A DNA stretch of 64,000 nucleotides, taken from NCBI RefSeq assembly GCF_048571125.1, contig NZ_CP182343.1, positions 1,116,001 through 1,180,000 of the forward strand. The letters are read 5' to 3'. Source of the stretch: Arcobacter siniprincipis (lineage in GTDB: Bacteria; Campylobacterota; Campylobacteria; Campylobacterales; Arcobacteraceae). Below are positions 32,256 to 40,193 of the stretch, piece after piece. Position 1 is the first letter of the stretch; every line of letters begins with the position of its first letter. Below the pieces are notes generated by a model, which worked only from the letters and a program-made list of their open reading frames with translations, made no database searches and was not told the DNA's origin. The position numbers were made by a program, and so were the translations under genes.

Positions 32256-32654
32256 ATGATGAATGATATAATCGCAGATGCTTTAACTAGAATTAGAAAT
32301 GCAGCATTGAGAAAACTTGAAGTTACTACTTTGTTACATTCTAATACAGTTGTAGGTATCTTAACAGTATTAGAGGCAAAGGGTTACATTGACTCTTTCA
32401 AAGTTGTTGATGGAACTAATAATAAAAAAACTATTCAAGTTACATTAAAATATGATGAAAAAGAAACTTCTGCAATCAATGAGATTAAAAGAGTTTCTAA
32501 ATCAGGAAGAAGAGTTTATAAAGCTTCTTCTGAATTGAAAAATTTCAAAAACGGATATGGTACAATCATTGTTTCTACAAACAAGGGTGTTATCGCTAAC
32601 GATGAAGCTTATGCTGCAAATGTTGGTGGTGAAGTACTGTGTACTGTTTGGTAG
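32256..32654 (+). CDS. rpsH: 30S ribosomal protein S8
   Basis: The 132-residue S8 has NDIIADALTRIRNA and the C-terminal NKGVIANDEAYAANVGGEVLC. Two consecutive ATGs (32256 and 32259) are both possible starts. It binds helix 21 of 16S rRNA and in E. coli regulates the spc operon. AAGGAAAT precedes the start. Confidence 0.97.
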   Translation: MMNDIIADALTRIRNAALRKLEVTTLLHSNTVVGILTVLEAKGYIDSFKVVDGTNNKKTIQVTLKYDEKETSAINEIKRVSKSGRRVYKASSELKNFKNGYGTIIVSTNKGVIANDEAYAANVGGEVLCTVW

Positions 32655-32665
32655 GGAGTTAGATA

Positions 32666-33202
32666 ATGTCAAGAATTGGAAAACAACCTATTGCTATACC
32701 AACAGGTGTTGAAGTAACAGTTGATGGTACAGTTGTAAACGTAAAAAAAGGTAACAAAACTTCTTCAGTAGAAACTCACGGTAGAGTTTCTGTAGAAATT
32801 GCAAATAACACTGTAGTTTTAGCAAGAGTTGGTGAAACAAAAGAATCATCAGCTTTCTGGGGAACATATAGAGCTTTATTAAATAATGCTATTGTTGGTT
32901 TAAGTGAAGGTTTCAAAAAATCTTTAGAAATCAACGGTGTTGGTTATAGAGCTGCTGTAAAAGGTAGTGTTTTAGAACTACAATTAGGTTATTCTCACCC
33001 AATTAACTATGAAATCGCTGATGGATTAGAAATTACTGTTGAGAAAAATGTGATTAATGTTATTGGTGCTGACAAACAACAAGTTGGTCAAGCTGCTGCA
33101 ATTATTAGAGGCTTTAGAAAACCAGAACCTTACAAAGGTAAAGGTGTTAAATATACTGATGAGAAAATCATCAGAAAAGCCGGAAAAACTGCTAAGAAGT
33201 AA
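32666..33202 (+). CDS. rplF: 50S ribosomal protein L6
   Basis: The 178-residue L6 begins MSRIGKQPIAIPTGVEVTV and has the C-terminal signature PEPYKGKGVKYTDEKIIRK. It lies near the factor-binding site. Spacing to rpsH and rplR is about 11 nt with good binding sites. Confidence 0.98.
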   Translation: MSRIGKQPIAIPTGVEVTVDGTVVNVKKGNKTSSVETHGRVSVEIANNTVVLARVGETKESSAFWGTYRALLNNAIVGLSEGFKKSLEINGVGYRAAVKGSVLELQLGYSHPINYEIADGLEITVEKNVINVIGADKQQVGQAAAIIRGFRKPEPYKGKGVKYTDEKIIRKAGKTAKK

Positions 33203-33212
33203 GGTGTAAAGA

Positions 33213-33572
33213 ATGAGTAGAGCAAAAGATATAGCTAAAAAAAATTCTTTAAGAATTAAAAGAAAAAGAAGAGTAAGAGGATCAATTTCTGGTACTGCTT
33301 CTAAGCCAAGAGTTTCAATTTTTAAATCAAACAAATATTTAAGTGCGCAAGCAATTAATGATGTTGAAGGTGTTACACTGGCTTCGGTTAGTTCAAAAGC
33401 ATTGGATTTAACAGTTAATAAAGATAATGCAGTTAAAGTTGCAGCACAATTTGCTGAAAATTTAAAAGCTGCTGGGATTGATACAGTTGTATTTGATAGA
33501 AATGGTTACCTATATCACGGTGTTATTGCTGCATTTGCACAATCACTAAGAGATAATGGTATCAAATTATAA
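33213..33572 (+). CDS. rplR: 50S ribosomal protein L18
   Basis: The 119-residue L18 has KRRVRGSISGTASKPRVSIF and a C-terminal FDRNGYLYHGVIAAFAQSL. It binds 5S rRNA with L5. Normal length and position. Confidence 0.97.
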   Translation: MSRAKDIAKKNSLRIKRKRRVRGSISGTASKPRVSIFKSNKYLSAQAINDVEGVTLASVSSKALDLTVNKDNAVKVAAQFAENLKAAGIDTVVFDRNGYLYHGVIAAFAQSLRDNGIKL

Positions 33573-33578
33573 GGGTTA

Positions 33579-34025
33579 ATGATGGCAGCAGTAAATAGAG
33601 AAGATTTTCAAGAAGCAATCGTTAAAATCGGAAGAGTAACAAAAGTTGTAAAGGGTGGAAGAAGATTCAGATTTACAGCTTTAGTTGTTGTTGGAGATAA
33701 AAACGGTACTGTAGGTTTTGGTATGGGTAAAGCTAAAGAAGTTCCAGATGCTATTAAAAAAGCTTTAGATGATGCATTTAAATCTTTAGTAAAAGTGTCT
33801 ATTCATGGAACTACAATTGCACATGATATTGAGCATAAATATAATGCTTCTAAAATATTATTAAAACCAGCATCTGAAGGTACAGGACTTATTGCAGGTG
33901 GTGCGGCAAGACCTGTTCTTGAGCTTTCTGGAGTTAAAGATATTATCGCAAAATCTTTAGGTTCAAATAATCCTAACAACTTAGTGCAAGCTACAGTTGA
34001 AGCTTTAGCTAGAATAAAAGGATAA
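33579..34025 (+). CDS. rpsE: 30S ribosomal protein S5
   Basis: The 148-residue S5 shows VTKVVKGGRRFRFTALVVVG and GTGLIAGGAARPVLELSG. Two adjacent ATGs (33579, 33582) are possible starts. It contributes to translational accuracy. The next gene is rplO after 3 nt; the rpmD (L30) gene that separates them in many bacteria is absent. Confidence 0.97.
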   Translation: MMAAVNREDFQEAIVKIGRVTKVVKGGRRFRFTALVVVGDKNGTVGFGMGKAKEVPDAIKKALDDAFKSLVKVSIHGTTIAHDIEHKYNASKILLKPASEGTGLIAGGAARPVLELSGVKDIIAKSLGSNNPNNLVQATVEALARIKG

Positions 34026-34028
34026 TAA

Positions 34029-34427
34029 ATGACATTAGAAACTTTAAGACCAGCAGATGGTAGTACAAAGAATGTTAAAAGAGTAGGTAGAGGACAAGGT
34101 AGTGGTACAGGTAAAACTGCCGGTAAAGGTAACAAAGGTCAAAAAGCTAGATCTGGTTACAAAATAAAAAGAGGTTTTGAAGGTGGGCAAATGCCAATCC
34201 AAAAAAGACTTCCTAAAATCGGTTTTGTATCAAGAGTAACTAAACCTTATTCAATTAATGTTGATAAAGTTAAGCAAGTTGCTGAGTTAAGTGAAATTAC
34301 ATTAGAGACAATTAAATCTGTGTATAAATTATCAAAATCAGTAACAAAAGTTAAACTAGTTGGATCTTGCGCAAAAGATTTAACTTCTAAGATCAAAGAT
34401 GAAAACGTTACTACAACTGGTAAATAA
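34029..34427 (+). CDS. rplO: 50S ribosomal protein L15
   Basis: The 132-residue L15 has VGRGQGSGTGKTAGKGNKGQ and the GFEGGQMPIQKRLPK motif. It is a late 50S assembly protein. It starts 3 nt after rpsE and ends 2 nt before secY. Confidence 0.97.
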   Translation: MTLETLRPADGSTKNVKRVGRGQGSGTGKTAGKGNKGQKARSGYKIKRGFEGGQMPIQKRLPKIGFVSRVTKPYSINVDKVKQVAELSEITLETIKSVYKLSKSVTKVKLVGSCAKDLTSKIKDENVTTTGK

Positions 34428-34429
34428 CC

Positions 34430-35692
34430 ATGAGTAAAGATCTAATAAATAAGATTCTTATTACATTAGGTTTTATATTTCTATACAGAGTACTGGCATA
34501 TGTGCCAGTACCTGGTGTAAATATTGACGTAGTAAAAGAATTTTTCGACTCAAATGCAAACAATGCATTAGGTCTTGTTAATATGTTTAGTGGAAATGCA
34601 ATCTCAAGATTGTCTATTATTTCACTAGGTATTATGCCTTACATTACAGCTTCAATTATTATGGAGCTTCTAGCCGCAACTTTCCCTGCACTTGGTAAAA
34701 TGAAAAAAGAACGTGATGGTATGCAAAAATATATGCAAATTATCAGATATGCAACTATTGTAATTACTTTAATTCAAGCAGTTGGTGTATCAATGGGTCT
34801 TAATTCTTTAACTGGAAAAGCAGGTCAAAGTGCAATTACAATAGATATGGATACATTTGTTGCAGTTTCTGCAATCTCAATGTTAACTGGTACTATGCTT
34901 TTAATGTGGATTGGTGAACAAATCACACAAAAAGGTATAGGTAATGGTATTTCATTAATTATCTTTGCTGGTATTGTTTCTGCAATTCCTCATGCAATTG
35001 GTGGTACTGTTGAATTAGTTAATAATGGACAAATGAATTTCTTAACTGTTATTGCAATTTTAGTAATAATTCTTGCAACAGTTGGAGCAATTATTTATGT
35101 AGAACTAGGAGAAAGAAGAGTTCCTGTTTCTTATTCTAGAAAAGTTATGATGCAAAGTCAAAATAAAAGAGTAATGAATTATATTCCTATTAAAGTAAAT
35201 TTAAGTGGTGTAATTCCTGCAATTTTTGCCTCTGCAATTTTAATGTTCCCAGCTACAATTTTACATGGTAGTCAAAATAAGATTTTATTAGGTATTGCTG
35301 ACTTTTTAAGTCCAACTAGCTATACATTTAATGTTTTGATGTTTTTACTTGTAGTTTTCTTTGCATATTTTTATGCATCAATTACTTTTAATGCAAAAGA
35401 TATATCTGAAAACTTAAAAAAACAAGGTGGTTTTATTCCAGGTATTAGACCAGGAGAAGGAACAGCTGAGTTTTTAAATGAAACAGCAGGTAGATTAACA
35501 CTATGGGGAGCTTTATACTTAGGAGCAATTTCTACAGTGCCATGGCTTTTAGTTAAGTCTATGGGAGTTCCATTTTACTTTGGTGGGGTTGCAGTACTTA
35601 TTGTTGTTCAAGTTGCTATTGATACTATGAGAAAAATTGAAGCTCAACAGTATATGAACAAATATGACACTTTAAGTGCGGTTGGTTTATAA
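34430..35692 (+). CDS. secY: Protein translocase subunit SecY
   Basis: The 420-residue protein has the ten membrane segments of the Sec channel. GNGISLIIFAGIV, GERRVPVSYSRK in cytoplasmic loop 4 and the loop 5 region FIPGIRPGEGTAEFL are diagnostic. It forms the inner-membrane channel with SecE and SecG. It is the first non-ribosomal gene of the operon, 2 nt after rplO, as in most bacteria. Confidence 0.98.
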   Translation: MSKDLINKILITLGFIFLYRVLAYVPVPGVNIDVVKEFFDSNANNALGLVNMFSGNAISRLSIISLGIMPYITASIIMELLAATFPALGKMKKERDGMQKYMQIIRYATIVITLIQAVGVSMGLNSLTGKAGQSAITIDMDTFVAVSAISMLTGTMLLMWIGEQITQKGIGNGISLIIFAGIVSAIPHAIGGTVELVNNGQMNFLTVIAILVIILATVGAIIYVELGERRVPVSYSRKVMMQSQNKRVMNYIPIKVNLSGVIPAIFASAILMFPATILHGSQNKILLGIADFLSPTSYTFNVLMFLLVVFFAYFYASITFNAKDISENLKKQGGFIPGIRPGEGTAEFLNETAGRLTLWGALYLGAISTVPWLLVKSMGVPFYFGGVAVLIVVQVAIDTMRKIEAQQYMNKYDTLSAVGL

Positions 35693-35697
35693 AAATC

Positions 35698-36456
35698 ATG
35701 GCAATTGCACTAAGAAAACAAAATGAGATAGAAAAGCTTCGAACTGCTTCGCATGCAGTTGGAAAGACTTTGAATTATCTAAGAGAAAACGTTAAGCCAG
35801 GCATGACTTTATTAGAAGTTGATGCTCTGGGTGACGATTTCATAGCCAGTTTAGGTGCTAGACCTTCATTTAAAGGCCTTTATGGTTTCCCTAATGCAGT
35901 ATGTACTTCTCTAAATGAAGTTGTTATTCATGGTATTCCATCGAATACTGTTCTACAAGAGGGTGATATTTTAGGTTTAGACATAGGTACTGAAATTGAT
36001 GGTTGGTATGGTGATGCTGCCATTACTATGCCTATTGGAAAAATATCAAAAGAGGATGAGGAATTAATTGCTTGTTCGAAAGATGCATTATATTATGCTA
36101 TTGATATTATAAAAGAAGGTATGAGATTTAAAGAGTTATCTTTTGCAATAGAGCAATTTATTGTGCAAAGAGGATATCAACCGTTAATTAGATTCTGTGG
36201 ACATGGTATTGGGAAAAAGCCCCATACTGAACCTGAAATTCCAAATTATGTAGAAACTCCAAATATTAAATCAGGTCCAAAAATAAAAAATGGAATGGTA
36301 TTTTGTTTGGAACCAATGGTTTGTCAAAAAGATAGAGAACCTATCATTTTAGACAATGGTTGGGATGTTGTATCAAAAGATGGATTAAGAACTAGTCATT
36401 ATGAACATACAGTCGCTGTTATCAATGGAAAAGCAGTGATTTTAAGCGAGGCATAG
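35698..36456 (+). CDS. map: Methionine aminopeptidase
   Basis: The 252-residue type I enzyme has CTSLNEVVIHGIPS, the metal ligands in LGLDIGTEIDGWYGDAA, GHGIGKKPHTEPEI and the C-terminal EPMV and EHTVAV segments. It removes the initiator methionine from nascent chains. It follows secY after 5 nt, a common secY-map-infA arrangement. Confidence 0.97.
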   Translation: MAIALRKQNEIEKLRTASHAVGKTLNYLRENVKPGMTLLEVDALGDDFIASLGARPSFKGLYGFPNAVCTSLNEVVIHGIPSNTVLQEGDILGLDIGTEIDGWYGDAAITMPIGKISKEDEELIACSKDALYYAIDIIKEGMRFKELSFAIEQFIVQRGYQPLIRFCGHGIGKKPHTEPEIPNYVETPNIKSGPKIKNGMVFCLEPMVCQKDREPIILDNGWDVVSKDGLRTSHYEHTVAVINGKAVILSEA

Positions 36457-36467
36457 AAGGAAAAAAT

Positions 36468-36689
36468 GTGGCAAAAGATGATGTAATTGTAATTGACGGT
36501 AAAGTTATTGAAGCTTTACCAAATGCAATGTTTAGAGTTGAATTGGATAATAATGGACATGTAGTTTTATGTCATATATCTGGAAAAATGAGAATGCACT
36601 ACATAAAAATTTTACCTAATGATAAAGTTAAAGTAGAAATCACCCCTTATTCACTTGATAAGGGTAGAATTACTCACCGATATAAATAA
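36468..36689 (+). CDS. infA: Translation initiation factor IF-1
   Basis: The 73-residue OB-fold protein has VIDGKVIEALPNAMFRVELD and the C-terminal ITPYSLDKGRITHRYK. The start is a GTG at 36468 with GAAGGA upstream. It binds the 30S A site during initiation. A strong terminator follows, so rpmJ, rpsM, rpsK, rpsD, rpoA and rplQ are not in the same transcription unit here. Confidence 0.98.
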   Translation: MAKDDVIVIDGKVIEALPNAMFRVELDNNGHVVLCHISGKMRMHYIKILPNDKVKVEITPYSLDKGRITHRYK

Positions 36690-36693
36690 AAGA

Positions 36694-36727
36694 AAAGAAA
36701 GTATTATATTAATACTTTCTTTTTTTT
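36694..36727 (+). terminator. Intrinsic terminator of the S10-spc-infA operon
   Basis: GAAAGTATTA (36697-36706), loop TAT, TAATACTTTC (36710-36719), extended outward by AAA/TTT pairs and followed by T residues to 36727. This ends the ribosomal superoperon right after infA. Confidence 0.9.
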
Positions 36728-36750
36728 AGCTTATTTTAAAATCTTATTGA

Positions 36751-36756
36751 TATAAT
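36751..36756 (+). promoter_or_regulatory. TATAAT box ahead of the GGDEF gene
   Basis: TATAAT stands 34 nt before the ATG, preceded by T/A-rich sequence and no clear -35 element. Similar TAGATATAATC boxes precede aspS and the second adk gene, a Campylobacterota-style promoter. Confidence 0.5.
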
Positions 36757-36789
36757 CTCTGTATATACTTATATAACTATTGGAAAAAA

Positions 36790-37914
36790 ATGGAAAAAAA
36801 CATTAATAATATTGATGATTTTAAAAAAGACAAAAAAGAAGATCAAAAGTTTAATGTTATATCTAATGACTTACTTAACTTCACAAAATCTGAACTACAA
36901 AATATTGAAATACTAAAATTTATTACCTATTTACCAGAATTATTAAAGCCTTCAATTGAACAATCAATTTATCATAAGATAGAAGAAGTAATTTTTGAGT
37001 TAATGAAAAGTCCTGAAAAACTTGATGATGAATCAATGATTAATAAATTAATTAATATTACTAATGAAAGAGTAGATTTAGATAGAGCTGTTTTTAAATC
37101 AAAATCTGAAGATATTAAAAAGTTTATAGCATTATTAATGAAAGAGTATGAAAATAGTTTACTACTTAGTGATAATTCTTCATCAAAATTAGAGATTTTC
37201 AAAAATGATTTAAAAGAGCTAAATGTTTCAGAACACTCTAATAGAGAGCTAAGAATATTACATGCAAAACTTGCTGATTTGATATATAATATAGAAACAA
37301 ACTTAGATGATTCAAAGATTCAGTTAATCAAGGGCAAAGAAAAATGCTCTAAATTAGAAAATAATATTGCCAAATTACAAGATGATTTAGAAAAATTAAA
37401 AATAGAAAAAGATATTGACTTTTTAACTGGTGCACTTAATAGAAGAGGATATACTTCTGTAATTTTAAAAGTCGAAAATAGATATGTAACTTTTAATTCT
37501 AGATATGCAATTATATTTATTGATATTGACGATTTTAAAGAAATAAATGATGTCAATGGACATGAATGTGGTGATGTTATATTAAAAAGTTTTTCTACTA
37601 TACTTAGAAAACTTATGAGAGAAGAAGATATTTTATGTAGATATGGTGGTGAAGAGTTTGTAATTCTTGTAAGTTATACAGAGGAAGAAGAAGTATACAA
37701 ATACATAAAAAGAGTAAAAGAAATTATAGATAGCCACAAATTTATTTACAATAAAGATCTTAGTGTAAAAGTTGGTTTTTCTGCTGGAGTATCTTATAGA
37801 ACAAATTATAACTCTTATGAAGATGCGATGAAATATGCTGATATATTATTGTATAAAGCAAAACATGAAGGGAAAAGTAGAATTATTTTTGATAATGATA
37901 AAATACTACTCTAA
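36790..37914 (+). CDS. GGDEF diguanylate cyclase
   Basis: The 374-residue protein ends in a GGDEF domain with YGGEEFVIL at about residue 286 and DFLTGALNRRGY at its start, both typical of active cyclases that make c-di-GMP. The N-terminal 200 residues are helical and lack membrane segments; they resemble the helical sensory part of cytoplasmic cyclases, with a coiled coil (about 165-205) before the catalytic domain. An RxxD inhibitory site is not evident. It has its own promoter and stands alone. Confidence 0.9.
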   Translation: MEKNINNIDDFKKDKKEDQKFNVISNDLLNFTKSELQNIEILKFITYLPELLKPSIEQSIYHKIEEVIFELMKSPEKLDDESMINKLINITNERVDLDRAVFKSKSEDIKKFIALLMKEYENSLLLSDNSSSKLEIFKNDLKELNVSEHSNRELRILHAKLADLIYNIETNLDDSKIQLIKGKEKCSKLENNIAKLQDDLEKLKIEKDIDFLTGALNRRGYTSVILKVENRYVTFNSRYAIIFIDIDDFKEINDVNGHECGDVILKSFSTILRKLMREEDILCRYGGEEFVILVSYTEEEEVYKYIKRVKEIIDSHKFIYNKDLSVKVGFSAGVSYRTNYNSYEDAMKYADILLYKAKHEGKSRIIFDNDKILL

Positions 37915-37997
37915 TACTTATACCTATGAAGCCTTAGTCATTTACTTGCGCGCAATTTAAAAGTATACAAATAACTAAAACCCCATAGATATAAATA

Positions 37998-38218
37998 CTA
38001 AATATCTTCAGGCACTCTTTCTTTTGTTAAACTAATCTCTTTTTCTAATATCTCTTTTTGTTGAATCAACGAATTTAAATTATTTTTTAACATCTCTTTA
38101 TCTTTATATGAATCAATAATAAATTCAAATAATTTAGGTCTATTTTTTTCCAATTATGCAATGTAGTTTTATTTATTTCTAAATCATTTTCTAATTTTCT
38201 TAAACTTGGAGCAGTCAT
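37998..38218 (-). pseudogene. Frameshifted small HTH/coiled-coil protein gene
   Basis: The frame starts at ATG 38218 with MTAPSLRKLENDLEINKTTL, a short HTH-like segment that contains HNWKK. At a run of seven T (seven A on the coding strand, 38143-38149) it shifts; with one more A it would continue RPKLFEFIIDSYKDKEMLK, then a coiled coil (LNSLIQQKEILEKEIS) to a TAG at 37998. So the full protein would be about 73 residues. It is either a pseudogene, a slippage-controlled gene or a sequencing error. It is divergent from the UDG gene across an operator-like cluster. Confidence 0.65.
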
Positions 38219-38250
38219 AATCAATCCTATAATATATCTTACTTTGAGTA

Positions 38251-38342
38251 TTGTACAAATATTTGGAACAAATGTCAATAATAATATTAATATTGTTCCA
38301 ATAATTTGAACAAATTTAAAAAAAAGGGATAATTTTGTACAA
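38251..38342. promoter_or_regulatory. Cluster of five TTG..CAA operator-like sites
   Basis: TTGTACAA (38251-38258), TTGGAACAA (38263-38271), TTGTTCCAA (38293-38301), TTGAACAA (38306-38313) and TTGTACAA (38335-38342) lie within 92 bp. The second and third are exact reverse complements of each other. They occupy the divergent region between the frameshifted HTH gene and the UDG gene, the last one just 6 nt before the UDG start. They look like binding sites for a dimeric repressor. Confidence 0.6.
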
Positions 38343-38348
38343 TCTTGC

Positions 38349-39017
38349 ATGACAAAAAATTTACAAAACAAATTACTTTATCAATTGAACTTTCTAAAAT
38401 CTATTGGATATGAATATGGTGAAAATCTAAATTTTAAAAATAGTAATACAGAACAAGTAAAATTACCTGATAATATAAAACAATTAGAAGAGCTAGTAAA
38501 AAATTGTCATTTATGCCAATTATCAAAGTACAGGGAAAATGTTTTATTTGGAAGTGGAAATATAAATTCTAATATCATGTTTTTAAAAGAATCTCCTACT
38601 GTAAGTGAAGATGAAGTTGATGCTTTTTATGTGGGTAAATCAGGTGACTTATTAAAAAACATGATTGAAAAAGTTTTAAAAGTACCTTGTGAAACTGTTT
38701 ATATAACAAATATAGTAAAATGTATTTCTCCTAATAGTGAAATAAAAGCGGAGCATATTAATAATTGTAAATCCTATTTAGACAAACAAATAGAGTTAGT
38801 AAAACCAAAATTATTGGTTATACTAGGAGAAAGTGTATATCGATACTTTACAAGTGATAATACAGCTTTTAGTGAAATTAGAGGTAAAGTTATCCCTAAT
38901 AATGATTTAGATATTATATGTACTTATGAGCCAAGTTATCTTTTACGAAACCCTTCCTCTAAAGGAGAGGCTTATGAAGATTTATTAAAAATTAAAGCAA
39001 TTATGGAGCAAATGTGA
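38349..39017 (+). CDS. Family-4 uracil-DNA glycosylase-like protein, divergent catalytic motifs
   Basis: The 222-residue protein keeps the fold and the Fe-S cysteines of family 4 UDGs (Cys53, Cys56, Cys125, Cys140) and the YVGKSGDLL block. Motif 1, normally GEAPG, reads LKESPT (79-84), and the motif 2 histidine (HPS) is Glu194 in YEPSYLLR. Activity on uracil may thus differ or be absent. No binding site is visible before the ATG at 38349; the mRNA may be nearly leaderless. It overlaps the next gene by 4 nt. Confidence 0.75.
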   Translation: MTKNLQNKLLYQLNFLKSIGYEYGENLNFKNSNTEQVKLPDNIKQLEELVKNCHLCQLSKYRENVLFGSGNINSNIMFLKESPTVSEDEVDAFYVGKSGDLLKNMIEKVLKVPCETVYITNIVKCISPNSEIKAEHINNCKSYLDKQIELVKPKLLVILGESVYRYFTSDNTAFSEIRGKVIPNNDLDIICTYEPSYLLRNPSSKGEAYEDLLKIKAIMEQM

Positions 39018-40111
39018 AACATCTTTATCTTTTAGTCGCAATACTTTTCTTATTTACTGCTTGTGCTAATAAAGAAATAAAAATACCTAATCAAAATAAT
39101 TCAAAAATTAATAATACTAATACAAATGAAAATATCTATACTCCAAGTTCAATTTTTACTCAAAATAATAATGAAGAATTGGAAGATGAAGATTTTAAAA
39201 TAGCAATTATATTTCCTTCAAAAGTAGTTGGAAAATATGGTAATTCAACTATTAATAGTGTAATTGGATATTTATTATTCCAAAATAAAAAGTTTGAAAT
39301 AGAATCATTTGACAGTGAAGATGAAAGCTTTGAAAATATATCTAATACAATGTATGAAATAAAAAATAAAGGATATAAAAAAATTATTGCTTTATTTACA
39401 AGTGATGCGTTAAGTAACATCAGAAATATTTCTGCATTTACTGATATGCAAGTATATTTTCCTTTAATAAGTAGAAATGATGCTTATTTTATCACTTCAT
39501 CTAATTTTATTTATGGAGCTATTTCTTATGAAAATCAAATGAAAAAGCTTTTGGAATTATCAACGGGTGATAATGCACAGTTTTATGAAGATTCAAGTAT
39601 CGGAAATATGCTAAAAGGTATTTATGAAAGATTAGTTCCAAATATTGTTGTAAATCAAAAAGTAATGCAAAGCAATAATAACTTTAAAAATATGGTTACA
39701 AATGAAAGTTTAAAACATACTAATTTGATGATAAATACTACCTTAGTAAAATCTTCTATTATTCTTTCTCAACTTTATGCTTATGAGACTGAAAATGGTG
39801 TAATTATGACTACTCAACTTAATTTTGATCCTTTAATTTTATCATTAACTCAGTACGAAGATAGATTAAATCTAATTTTAGCTAGTTCTATAGAAGATAC
39901 GGATGCTAAATTAACAGAATTATTATATTTGCTCGACACAGATATTAAATATAACTGGGTAAATTATTCAACATTAGTAGGGATTAACTATTTATTTACA
40001 AAGAATAAAAATGCCTTAATAAAAAATCAGATTTTAAATCAAGAAGTACTTTATGATACACATTTGTATTATTCTACAAAAAGTAGTTTCAAAAAACTAG
40101 AACTTAAATAA
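39014..40111 (+). CDS. Lipoprotein with periplasmic-binding-like fold
   Basis: The 365-residue protein has a lipoprotein signal (LLVAILFLFTAC, Cys17) and an Asn-rich spacer. The main part looks like a periplasmic binding fold of the LpoA/penicillin-binding-protein-activator sort (FKIAIIFPSKVVGKYG, then KKIIALFTSDAL). The start is a GTG at 39014 overlapping the UDG stop. It is probably an envelope lipoprotein of the Campylobacterota; the exact role is unknown. Confidence 0.6.
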   Translation: MKHLYLLVAILFLFTACANKEIKIPNQNNSKINNTNTNENIYTPSSIFTQNNNEELEDEDFKIAIIFPSKVVGKYGNSTINSVIGYLLFQNKKFEIESFDSEDESFENISNTMYEIKNKGYKKIIALFTSDALSNIRNISAFTDMQVYFPLISRNDAYFITSSNFIYGAISYENQMKKLLELSTGDNAQFYEDSSIGNMLKGIYERLVPNIVVNQKVMQSNNNFKNMVTNESLKHTNLMINTTLVKSSIILSQLYAYETENGVIMTTQLNFDPLILSLTQYEDRLNLILASSIEDTDAKLTELLYLLDTDIKYNWVNYSTLVGINYLFTKNKNALIKNQILNQEVLYDTHLYYSTKSSFKKLELK

Positions 40112-40142
40112 CACTTTAAAAAAACTCTCAACAACTTTTAGA

Positions 40143-40148
40143 TATAAT
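40143..40148 (+). promoter_or_regulatory. TATAAT box of aspS
   Basis: TAGATATAATCGCG contains a perfect -10 about 45 nt before the aspS start, with a T/A-rich upstream part. GGGCA-AA-TGCCC, a 5-bp hairpin, lies in the leader at 40167-40178. Confidence 0.55.
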
Positions 40149-40193
40149 CGCGTATATTTTATAAAGGGCAAATGCCCTGTTTTGGAGCATGAA

